Origin: Vombatus ursinus
Lineage: Eukaryota; Chordata; Mammalia; Diprotodontia; Vombatidae
Assembly: GCF_900497805.2 (NCBI RefSeq)
Contig: NW_020954599.1
Coordinates: 43,241,654-43,305,653 of the forward strand
Direction of reading: 5' to 3'
DNA: 64,000 bases
Positions 55,241-64,000 of the stretch are shown in pieces. A program made the position numbers and the translations under genes. The notes under the pieces were generated by a model. It did not search any database. It worked only from the letters and a program-made list of their open reading frames with translations, and had not been told where the DNA came from. Position 1 is the first letter of the stretch. Each line of letters begins with the position of its first letter.

Positions 55241-55810
55241 ATAGTAGAAGGTGTAATGGTGAGAGATGTATGTAGGGGATGAAGAATTCCAGGGGTGTAG
55301 CAAGTCTATCATTGAAATGTATAACTCAGGATTCTATGACATCAGGCAAGGAGGGAAATCCAAATGGACTGATAGCCCAGAATAAAGAGAAGACAGGAAT
55401 GAGGGCAAAGAACAGGTTGAGTAGCATGGAGTGAGTGAGATACAAAGATGAGAGATTGTAGATAGATATGAGAATTTCAGAATTCAATGTCACTTAAATC
55501 TCTTTAAACTTAGCATTACTGGAAATATTTTCTGCAATAGCACTTTTATCTTCACTTGAAAAGCACTTTCATCTTTATATTTACATTTGGGCTTATTATC
55601 TTCCCTCCTTTATCCCCACATAAAAAGGAGAACAAGTTCCTTTTCAGCCTTATTTCAAGCTTGTCTGATTTCTATAATTTCTGCCCCAGAAAAAAAAAAA
55701 AAGACTATTCTCTGGGTTCCTAACACAACTTTGCTCATCCTGTCCAGGATGCTTAGAGTACATTGCCCCTGCTTCCTGTACCCACCCTTTATCCTCAATG
55801 TGTTGACATC
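55241..55810. other. Unannotated sequence
   Basis: Possibly includes worn L2-like segments (55240-55470) but not supportable by motif. Confidence 0.4.
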
Positions 55811-55814
55811 CCAG

Positions 55815-55965
55815 CATCATGAATTAGAGCTCAAAGCAAATTTAGTAGTCATCTAATCCAGCTTCATACAGTTGAGCAAAGTGGGGCCCAGAGTGAATTG
55901 CCCAAGGTGGTATAAGTCGTAATGGTAGAGTTGGCATTCAAACTCAGGTTGACTCCTTTGTCCAA
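55815..55965 (-). mobile_element. MIR-type CORE-SINE, antisense
   Basis: 'gtagtcatctaatccagctt', 'gaattgcccaaggtggtata' and 'ttcaaactcaggttgactcc'. Confidence 0.72.
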
Positions 55966-56990
55966 GGTTTGCAAAACTGGCAAAGCTGTCATTTGAATGC
56001 AATAAAGTTAAACGTAAATTTAAATGGATCTTTATACTCTACTATGCTCTTGTTGTTTCAGGTTGCAGCATATATGGAAAAAAAAAAGTCATGCTGCTAT
56101 GTCCTGTAGGGTAAAATTATAAACCAATGGATAGAAATGATAAGGAAAAAGATTTTGGTTTCTTCTGAGAAAAAAAAAAGGCCTAATAATGATAAAGCCA
56201 TGCATAAATTACACAAACTGCTGTAACTTTGCACAGTACAGGTAGAAACTACATAAATGAGCTAACACAAATTGTGGGGAGAAGACAATGCCATCAGAGA
56301 ATTTCTATGAATTAAATGCAATGCATCTGTCTTAGTTTTTCTTGTGTTGTGATCAGAATATCTTCCACTTGGCATTTTCTCTGCCTAAAGTTGTTTTCTC
56401 TCAAGATTTTGAAAACACCACTGAACAAAAATAAGGTCAGACAGTAAATTATTGTTACACATTGGGAGAGTACTTGGTGACAAGATTAACTTTCAGCCCA
56501 CAGAACCAAAACAGTTGTAACAACAGCAAAAATAAAATCAGAAAACCTACAGATACAGGAATAAAATGCATTTATTGATCAAAATGGCATTTAAAATCCA
56601 AGTTCTAAAAAGCAAATTTGGGGCACTGGATTCTATTAATAATGGATAACATTTTGATCACCAAGATAATTTTATTCTATTAGCTGTAAAAATGTAAATG
56701 CTTTTAAAAATCACTAATTCTTCATCTCATATTTGATTACGTAGGTTTCATTTCATTCTACTCATAATAATGTTGGACCAGTGACACATATCTACTCCTA
56801 ACTGAATTCAATTCTCAGGTTTACTACAAGGGTCTACCATTCTCAGTCTACCTCTATGTCACTTAGAGAATATGCATTTCCTAATTTGCTTTTTAAATGT
56901 GCTTTAAACTCTTCATAATGGAAATATCTGTTTAGAAAAGGGGGATGAAAACAAAAAAAAACTTTAAAGGAGGGAGAACTGTATCAAGTA
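55966..56990. other. Unannotated single-copy-looking sequence
   Basis: About 1 kb with no recognised repeat or exon. Confidence 0.5.
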
Positions 56991-56994
56991 TAAC

Positions 56995-57112
56995 AAAATT
57001 CTGGCTGTCAGATACATGTTCTTAAACAAATCCCTTGGTTCTTGGATTCTGTTGTAAAATGAAGGGGTTGAATAATCTCTAAGGAATCCTTTCTAGGTCT
57101 AAAACTCCTTGT
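56995..57112 (+). mobile_element. THER2-type SINE 3' portion
   Basis: 'ctggctgtcagatacatgtt' and 'gaaggggttgaataatctct ... ttctaggtctaaaactc' match the 3' part of the subtype. Confidence 0.55.
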
Positions 57113-57149
57113 TTTTAAATTTGGTTCCTCTTTATCCTTCTCCTCCCTC

Positions 57150-57256
57150 CCCCAAATGAATGAATAAACAAATTAATGAAAGAAAAAGTCAAATCACAGG
57201 CTTTATTAAAAGCTTACTATGACTCAAATACTGTATTAAGCATTGTAAAAAGCATC
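57150..57256 (-). mobile_element. L2 LINE 3' tail, antisense
   Basis: 'gctttattaaaagcttacta' and 'ctgtattaagcattgtaaaa' are the reversed tail. Cut by the L1 at 57258. Confidence 0.55.
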
Positions 57257-57257
57257 T

Positions 57258-57935
57258 TTTTCTTTTATTTATTTATTTTCAGTTTTCAACATTCACTTTT
57301 ATAAGTTTTTGAGTTCCAAATTTTTCCCCCTCCTTCCCCATCTCCTCCCCAAGAAATAATACAATATGATATAGGCTATACAAGTATAGTCATATTAAAT
57401 ATATTTATACATTTGTCATGTTGTGAAAGAAAAATCAGAACAAAAAGAAAAAAAAACATGAGAAAGAAAAAAGAGAAGAAATAGTATCCTTTGATCTGCA
57501 TTCAGACTCCATAGTTCTTTCTCTGGATGTGAATAGCATTTTCCGTAATGAGTCTTTTGGAATTGTCTAAGATCGTTGTATTGCTGAGAAGAACTAAGTC
57601 TATCAAAGTTGGTCATCACACAATATTGTTGTTACTGTGTACAATGTTTTCCTTGTTCTGCTCACTTCATTTAACATCAGTTCATATAAGTCTTCCCAGG
57701 TATTCCACTAAATTCATGTACCACAACTTGTTCAGCCATTCCCCAAATGATGGGCATCCTCTCAATTTCTAATTCTTTGCTGCCATAAAAAGAGCTGCTA
57801 TAAATATTTTTTGTACATGTGTGTCTTTTTCCCAATCAAAGGGTATGCATAACCCTTTGGGTGTAGTTCCTAATTGCTTTCCAGAATGGTTGGATCAGTT
57901 CACAACTCCAACAACATTAATGTTCCAGTGGAAAA
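57258..57935 (-). mobile_element. LINE-1 3' end, 5'-truncated, antisense
   Basis: T-rich start, 'cagttttcaacattcacttt', 'gagttccaaatttttccccc', 'cattcagactccatagttct' and the start of reversed ORF2 ('ttgctttccagaatggttgg', 57874-57893). About 680 bp. Confidence 0.88.
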
Positions 57936-57937
57936 AA

Positions 57938-58070
57938 AACATTTATTTAGTGATTACTTAGTACTAAATACTGAATTAAGTGGGAGGAATACAGATATAA
58001 GTGTATAGATAGTTCCTATTCTCAGGGAACTGTTATATTGCAATAGAGAAGGAAACATATAAACTGCTAG
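57938..58070 (-). mobile_element. L2 LINE 3' tail, antisense
   Basis: 'acatttatttagtgattact', 'ggaggaatacagatataagt' and 'ctattctcagggaactgtta'. It restarts at the 3' tail, so it is a separate L2 from 57150-57256 or a local duplication. Confidence 0.65.
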
Positions 58071-59985
58071 TTGCCTTTCATGCCTTTTTTGCCATTCTTT
58101 ACCTCTCTACTTCCTAATATTTTCTGCTTTTTTCTTTCTACCTCACTTTCCAAACCCATTCAAAGCAGCAAAGTAATATGATCTGTGCTAATAAGTGAAG
58201 AATTCTAATTTACTTTTCCTGTCAGCTTCCTAACTACACATTTCATGTCTAAGGAATTTATTAAATATTAAACTTTAGTGAATTTTTGCTGAAACATCGA
58301 GAGAAAGCAGTAGGAAAGGAAAAATATGTGTATATCATACATCTTTATCTCTCCATTTATTTTATTTATCTATGATCATCTTATAGTTTCATAAAAAAAA
58401 TCAAATGCTATATATGATCCTACTAGAGGACTTAACAAATAGTATTGATTGCCTTAAATGACACTTGTGCTTTCCAAGTCCAGTTTAATTGATTTTATCA
58501 TTCATGATTCAATTCTTAAATTGAAGTTCTTAAACACAATTAATTCCCAGACATCTGTCATTGTGGAAGGGCATATAGGAAAGATACTTTGGAAGGAATC
58601 TCTTTCACAAAATTGGGCTTGGTAACCCTAGAATTTAATCTTAGGCCCCTGTTTCAATGGTCTAATTTGGAGTGATGTTTGAGTTTATTCATAATAATGG
58701 CCATAGAGTGAATTTGGGGCCTCCAAGAATACATTTTAGAATGTAGAAAAGTTCTGCTTATCCTTTGTAAAATTAAAAAAAAAATAATAGAACCATCCTA
58801 CCACCAACCTCCTGTAAAGTACTGTCTATTTGGTAGTAGAATTACAGTTATCTCTTCCACATCACAGGGGCTAGGATTGCAGTGCTCCTGTGATCTGGAA
58901 AATCTATGTAGGTTTTTGGCTCTCCTTTCATACCAGAAAAAAAAAATATTTTTTTTTCTTTTTCTTTTATGGAGTGTTTACAGTACTTTATTGTAAAGTT
59001 TGGGTTAGTATTTGGTCACAGGCTCTGTGTTATCTTCAGCTTCTGTAAAACTCCCCTAAAATTTCCATTTAATTTCTTATGCTGGCACCCAATATATGGA
59101 AACGACAATAGGGAAAGTCATGATGTGGAAGGAATAGCTGTATGTGGAAAGAAAGGTAAAGAAACTGGTTGAAATTGCATTCTTTAATCTTACTTCAGCT
59201 AGGTCTGGCACAACTTTTATTTTGTTCCTTGTAAACCAGGGATGGTAACTGAGCAAATTGTAAAACAAAAAAAAAAAAATTAACTCTTTGAAGAAAGATA
59301 CTCTTAAAAAGTGGGGCAAATGCTAGCAAAGTGGGTACAATGTATATATGCAGTTTTACTGCACTGTAGAACACAATTATTTGCTATAGTCTGACAAATG
59401 TCTGATTTGGGTGGCCTAGCCAATTGTGGGTGAAGGGTGGCTCTGTTCTAGACATTCTTATCACTGCCTTCTTACCTGGTCCCTCCCTATTCTGTCCCAT
59501 CTCTGACCTCCCTGGAAACTTCCAACCTTCTGTTGATTGAATCTTAAGTCCCAGTAACATTACAGGTGGAAAACCAATTATAAATGCCTCTTAAAAATCT
59601 CTGCTTTCCTGTACAATATCTGGAAAGGTGCTGTGGAAAGAGCACTGTCTCAACTATGCTCCCTTTCAATTTGATGATGTTTCCTATAACACTTTCCCTA
59701 GAGTGGTGGGCATTACTTGTCCCAGCTACAAAAATCCTGATGTCTGTCTCTGAACATGAGTACTCCTCACTTCTTTGTTTTCTTGTTTGAGTTGAACAGA
59801 AAGCAAGGAGTTGCTATGATAGCAGTGTCACATTTTACTCTGCCAGCCCCATCATGGTTCATTTGGCTTGATTTAATCTACTGGGCCTTCTAGGCTCAAA
59901 GCTGGGACTAGAACAGCAAAATTGTCTAAAACATTTAACTGAGAGCCATTGCATGGAAGATTCCCTTTCATGTTTATATTACTTT
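58071..59985. other. Unannotated sequence with a small hairpin
   Basis: About 1.9 kb without a secure element. Bases 58845-59160 gave a vague impression of a DNA-transposon-like repeat. An inverted repeat sits at 58861-58871 / 58884-58894 (atcacaggggc and gctcctgtgat, one mismatch). Confidence 0.4.
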
Positions 59986-60000
59986 ATTTTGTTATTTATT

Positions 60001-62847
60001 GGTGGAGCCAAGATAGCTGAGGGAAAGCAGTGACTGTCTTGAACTCTCTCCCAAAGCCCTCCAAATACCTATAAAAATGGCTCTAAACAAATTCTAAAGC
60101 AGCAGAACCCACAAAAAGACAGAGTGAAACAAATTTCCAGCCAAAGACAGCCTGGATGGTTGATCAGAAAGGTATATCGCGTCTGGTGGGGAGAGGAGTG
60201 CAGTTAGGCATGAGTGCGCGGGCCTCAGCAAACCTGGAGCAGGCCTCAGAGGACTGACTCATAGGCAGCTGTGGCGGTTTCCAGACTTCTCAATCCACGA
60301 ACACAAAAGGCAATGTAGAATGTCAGTGGGAAAAGTCTGTGACTGAGGTGAGAGAGGAGCTAGGTCTCAGCCGCAAGTCTCGAGCACGGCCCTGGGATGC
60401 AGCTTTTCCCTGAGCTACCGGCCCACAGACTGAGGGGGAATCTAGTGGCTGATCAGAGGGGGATTGCAGGGATCTCTTTGTCAGTGCTGAGGCAGGAATC
60501 TCTTCCTTTACCAGTATTAGGATCTGGGTCACAGTTCTGAGGGGCACTTCTGGGGCTAGGAGGAGTGCTGGCATGGTGGAGCTTGTTGTAGTGGTGGAGA
60601 GAAAACACCTTGCCCCTTATCATACCACCTTGGAGGAACTGAAAATTTACAGGTCCCTAGAAGTACCTCTGAAAACAGCTGTACAAACCCCCAAAGCTTG
60701 GGACAGTACACTCTTCACATTGGAAGCAGACTTTTACCTTAACAAACAGTTTAAAACTCAAGTAATTGGCCAGGATCATGAGTAAGCAGCACAAAAAGAG
60801 TCAGACTGTATTATCTTACTTTGGTGACAAAGAAGATCAAAACATACAACCAGAAGAAGACAATGAAGCCAAAGGTCCTAAATCCAAAGCCTCCAAGAAG
60901 AATATGAATCAGTCCTAGGCCTTGGAAGAGCTCAAAGCAAGTAAGAGAAGTAGAGGAAAAACTGAGAGTGATGCAAGAAAATCATGAAAAACAAGTCAAC
61001 AGCTTGCTAAAGGAGACCCCCAAAAAAATACTGGAGAAAATAACACCTTAAAAAATAGCCTAACCCAAATGGCAAAAGAGGTCCAAAAAGACAATGAGGA
61101 GAAGAACACCCTAAAAAACAAAATTGGCCAAATGGAAAAGGAAGTCCAAAAGATTACTGAAGAAAATACTTCTTTAAATATTAGAATAGAGCAATTGGAA
61201 GCTCGTGACTTTATGAAAAATCAAGTCGCTGTTAAACAAATACAAAAGAATGAAAAATTAGAAAACAATGGGAAATATCTCATTGGAAAAACAACTGACC
61301 TGGAAAATAGATCCAGGAGAGAGAATTTTAAAATTATTGGACTACCTGAAAGCCATGATCAAAAAAAGAGCCTAGACATCATCTTTCAAGAAATGATCAA
61401 GGAAAACTGTCCTGATATTTTAGAATCAGAAGGAAAAATAGAAATTGAAAGAATCCACTGATCTCCTCCTGAACTAGATCCCCAAAGGAAAACTCCTAGG
61501 AATATTGTAGCCAAATTCCAGAGTTCCCAGGTCAAGGAGAAAATATTACAAGCAGCCAGAAAGAAACAATTCAAGTACTGTGGAAACACAATCAAGATAA
61601 CACAAGATTTAGCAGCTTCTACATTAAGGGACCACAGGGCATGTAATATAATATAATATTCCAGAGAGCAAAGGAGATACGACTACAACCAAGAATCACA
61701 TACCCAGCAAAACTGAGTATAATCCTTCAGGGGAAAAAATGGTTATTCAGTGAAATAGAGGACTTTCAAGCATTCTTGATGAAAAGACCAGAGTTGAATA
61801 AAAAATACGATTTTCAAATACAAGACTTGAGTGGAACATGAAGAGGTAAACAGGAAAGAGAAAATCATAAGAGACTTATTAAGGTTGAACTGTTCACATT
61901 CCTGCATGGAAAGATGATATTTGTAAGTCATGAGACCTTTGTTAGTATTAGGGTAGTTGGAGGGGAAAAAATTATATATACGTTTATGTAGATATAGATA
62001 GATAGAGGGCACAGGGTGAGTTGAAAATGAAGGGGTCATATCTGGAGAATAAAAGTAAGGGGTGAGAGAGGATTATACTTGGAGAAGGACAAAGGGAGAG
62101 GTAGAATGGGGTAAATTATCCCACAAAGAAAAAACAGAAAAGAAAAGGCTCTTACAGTGGAGGGGAAATGGGGGAAGGTGAGAGGGAATGAGTGAATTTT
62201 ATTCTCATAGGATTTGACTTAAGGAGGGAATAACATACTCACTCAATTGGGTGTGGAAATCTGTCTTACCCTACAGGAAAATAGGGAGGGAAGGGGACAA
62301 GAGAGTAGGGGAATGATACAGAGGAGGGCAGATTGGGAAAGGGAGTAATCAGAAACAAATACTTTTGAGGAGGGTCAGGGTCAAAAGAAAGAATAGAATA
62401 AATGGGTGGGCAGGATAGGATTAAGGGAAATAGAGTTAGTTTTCACAGCATGTCTACTATGGAAATGTCTTGCATAACTGCACATATATAACCTATATTT
62501 AGCTGCTTGTCTTATCAATGAGGGTGGGTGGGGAGGGAGGAAGGGAGAAAATTTGGAACCCAAAGTTTTAAAAACACATGTTTAAAAAAAATGTCTTCAC
62601 ATGCAACTGTGAAATAAGAAATACAGGAAATGGGGTACAGAAATCCACCCTGCCCTACAGGAAAATTGAAGGGGAAGGGGATAAGAGAAGTGGGGGGAGA
62701 CATAGAAGGGAAGGCAGACTAGGGGAAGGGGTATTTAGAATGCATGCCATCTTGGGGTGAGGGGAGGGGCAAGATGGGGTGAAAATTTAGAACTCAAAAT
62801 CTTGTGGAAGTAAATGTTGAAAACAGAAAAATAAAAAATAAAAATAT
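60001..62847 (+). mobile_element. Half-L1, complete, best-preserved copy
   Basis: A perfect 15-bp duplication, attttgttatttatt, lies at 59986-60000 and 62848-62862. It starts 'ggtggagccaagatagctga', a complete L1-type 5' end. The 5' region runs to 60777, ORF1 is 60778-61842, a GATA seed lies at about 61990-62005, and purine-rich sequence follows. Two related 3' modules (about 62250-62600 and 62625-62830) precede the A-rich tail. No endonuclease or reverse transcriptase sequence is present. It must have been copied by L1 machinery in trans. Confidence 0.95.
60778..61842 (+). pseudogene. L1 ORF1p, half-L1 copy at 60001
   Basis: ATG 60778 gives MSKQHKKSQTVLSYFGDKED; TGA at 61840-61842 makes 355 codons, close to other L1 ORF1p. 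The N-terminal basic region is followed by a coiled coil (MAKEVQKDNEEKNTLKNKIGQ... to about 61200), an RRM (NFKIIGLPESHDQKKSLDII...) and a C-terminal domain (NIVAKFQSSQVKEKILQAAR, then KQFKYCGNTIKITQDLAAST). It is open from 61069 to 61461, where TGA replaces an expected Arg codon; a stop near 60916 also breaks it. Inferred function: RNA-binding chaperone of its own transcript, now lost. Confidence 0.85.
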
Positions 62848-62894
62848 ATTTTGTTATTTATTATTTCACATGACTGAACTGACTTTACACTTAC

Positions 62895-63045
62895 CTCAGA
62901 TGTATAAACTAATTTGGCGACTTTGAGAAAGTTACTTAAACTCCCTGGGCCTCAGTTTCCCTCAAATGTAAAAAGTATAAAATTGGGTTACATGACCTCA
63001 GAGATGTCTTCCATCTTTACATCTATTTGCCTGTAATTATTTTTT
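62895..63045 (+). mobile_element. MIR/THER2-type CORE-SINE
   Basis: 'gactttgagaaagttactta', 'gggcctcagtttccctcaaa' and 'tacatgacctcagagatgtc'. Confidence 0.75.
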
Positions 63046-63640
63046 TTTAATCCCTGAGTAGTTCTATAGCAGGTATCAATACCAATATGTTCCCACCAAA
63101 CTTGGATGAGAGGCAAGAACCTATCAGAGACTTGTTGCTCTGAGCAGAGGATCCTCTTGAATGATCATTTATCCTCTTCTTCCTGCTGTAGTGACAAGGT
63201 CACCTCACCCAAATCCTGTTCCTACCTTCTGAAAAACTCATAAATGTGCCCTGTTGTTAAAGAAATTTGCTAATATCCAGGTCTGTAATGCTGATATAAC
63301 CTTTTCTCCTTTCTGTTATACCATTTATTCTCCAAGATTTCATCTGTTGAATCACAAGGCCTTCTTTTGTGTGACTTTGTTGTCAAAGTCACACAAAGAA
63401 AAAATGTCAAAAAGTAAATCTTTGACATTTTAAATTGTTTGCATCATTTAAAAATATTTAAGTCCCAAGAGGCTAAGATACTGATAATTTTTAATTCATA
63501 TTCTACTGGGGGCTATCTAGGCAGGCAAGTGATTGCTGTGATTTTGGGCTTTAGCTTCCGTACCCACCAAGTTTCAGAAAGGCTTCTTTTAAGCCATAGA
63601 ACATTGGGAAAAGTCAGGGAAATGATCACATTTACAATGT
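63046..63640. other. Unannotated sequence with two adjacent hairpins
   Basis: No known element. The region holds a perfect 14-bp inverted repeat with a 4-base loop (63366-63397), then an 11-bp inverted repeat with a 9-base loop (63401-63431). Confidence 0.5.
63366..63431. repeat. Twin inverted repeats
   Basis: Arms tttgtgtgactttg / caaagtcacacaaa around ttgt, then arms aaaatgtcaaa / tttgacatttt around nine bases. Only three bases separate the two structures. Confidence 0.9.
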
Positions 63641-63641
63641 T

Positions 63642-63656
63642 TTGTGTGTGTGTGTC

Positions 63657-63688
<32 letters not shown>
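63642..63688. repeat. (TG)n microsatellite
   Basis: About 22 TG units with single interruptions (tc, ta). Confidence 0.95.
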
Positions 63689-64000
63689 GTGACAGGTGTT
63701 GAATCAGGCTTGGTCTGAGAGTGGGAAATTGTCCAAGAACAGGAGCTATACCTCAGAGATAGAGATTTAAAGGGGGTACCAACCACACTTAAAATTCTCT
63801 AGAGAAAGAGGTGTTTGTAGGAGGTCTGGTGGTGGTGACAGGGAGAGAATGAAGTCTGGTATTGGTGAGCCAGGTATGGTGGACAGCAGAGCTGGTGACA
63901 AGTGGGTGAAAATGAAAGGTAGGAAATCCTGCTGAGGGAACATCTCATGGAACCTATGTTATGAAACCTTGGAAAGAACTGGAGACTTTGCACCTCTGTT
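63689..64000. other. Unannotated sequence to window end
   Basis: G-rich + strand with no recognised element. Confidence 0.45.

Noticed and set aside
1-64000. CRISPR arrays, bacterial operons, rRNA or tRNA genes
   Set aside because: tRNA-like boxes are all within SINE heads. No regularly spaced repeats or prokaryotic gene organisation are present.

Overview
This is a stretch of a marsupial nuclear genome. The DNA is A+T-rich and carries no operons and no recognisable host exons, RNA genes or CpG islands. The marsupial assignment rests on the repeats: many tRNA-headed CORE-SINEs (MIR/THER type), MAR1-type SINEs whose tails match an RTE/BovB LINE, short poly-A SINEs of the SINE1/WALLSI type, old L2 and CR1/L3 LINEs, and marsupial-type LINE-1 sequence. 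American and Australian lineages cannot be separated by eye.

Layout: 1-9 kb holds a 3' piece of an L1 (minus), several L2 pieces, an RTE/BovB tail and SINEs. 9.5-14.6 kb holds two diverged direct copies of an unidentified repeat, 4.7 kb apart, with an ORF1-only L1 (minus) between them. 15-25 kb mixes SINEs, L2, a decayed RTE-like reverse transcriptase and an internally deleted L1 (19.25-21.9 kb). At 25.4-31.8 kb a CR1/L3 LINE is split by one ORF1-only L1, which is itself split by a second. 33.0 kb holds a complete small hAT-type MITE. 36.14-42.63 kb is a near full-length L1 (plus) with ORF1 and ORF2, carrying a SINE inside ORF1. 46.0-48.98 kb is another ORF1-only L1 (minus) splitting an L2. 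50-58 kb holds SINEs, L2 pieces and one L1 3' end. 60.0-62.85 kb is the best-preserved ORF1-only L1, bounded by a perfect 15-bp target-site duplication.

The main observation is a 'half-L1' (HAL1-like) family. Five copies of about 2.7-3.0 kb have an L1-type 5' region, an ORF1 beginning M-S-K-Q, a purine-rich region with a GATA-type seed, and an L1-like 3' end, with no ORF2. Four have visible target-site duplications and nearly complete 5' ends, so they moved as units. Four also carry a second, tandem-related 3' module ending like the ORF2-bearing L1, which suggests borrowed L1 reverse transcriptase. No working protein-coding gene is supported. The window reads as an intergenic or intronic repeat graveyard. 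All family names come from recognition by eye, without database searches.
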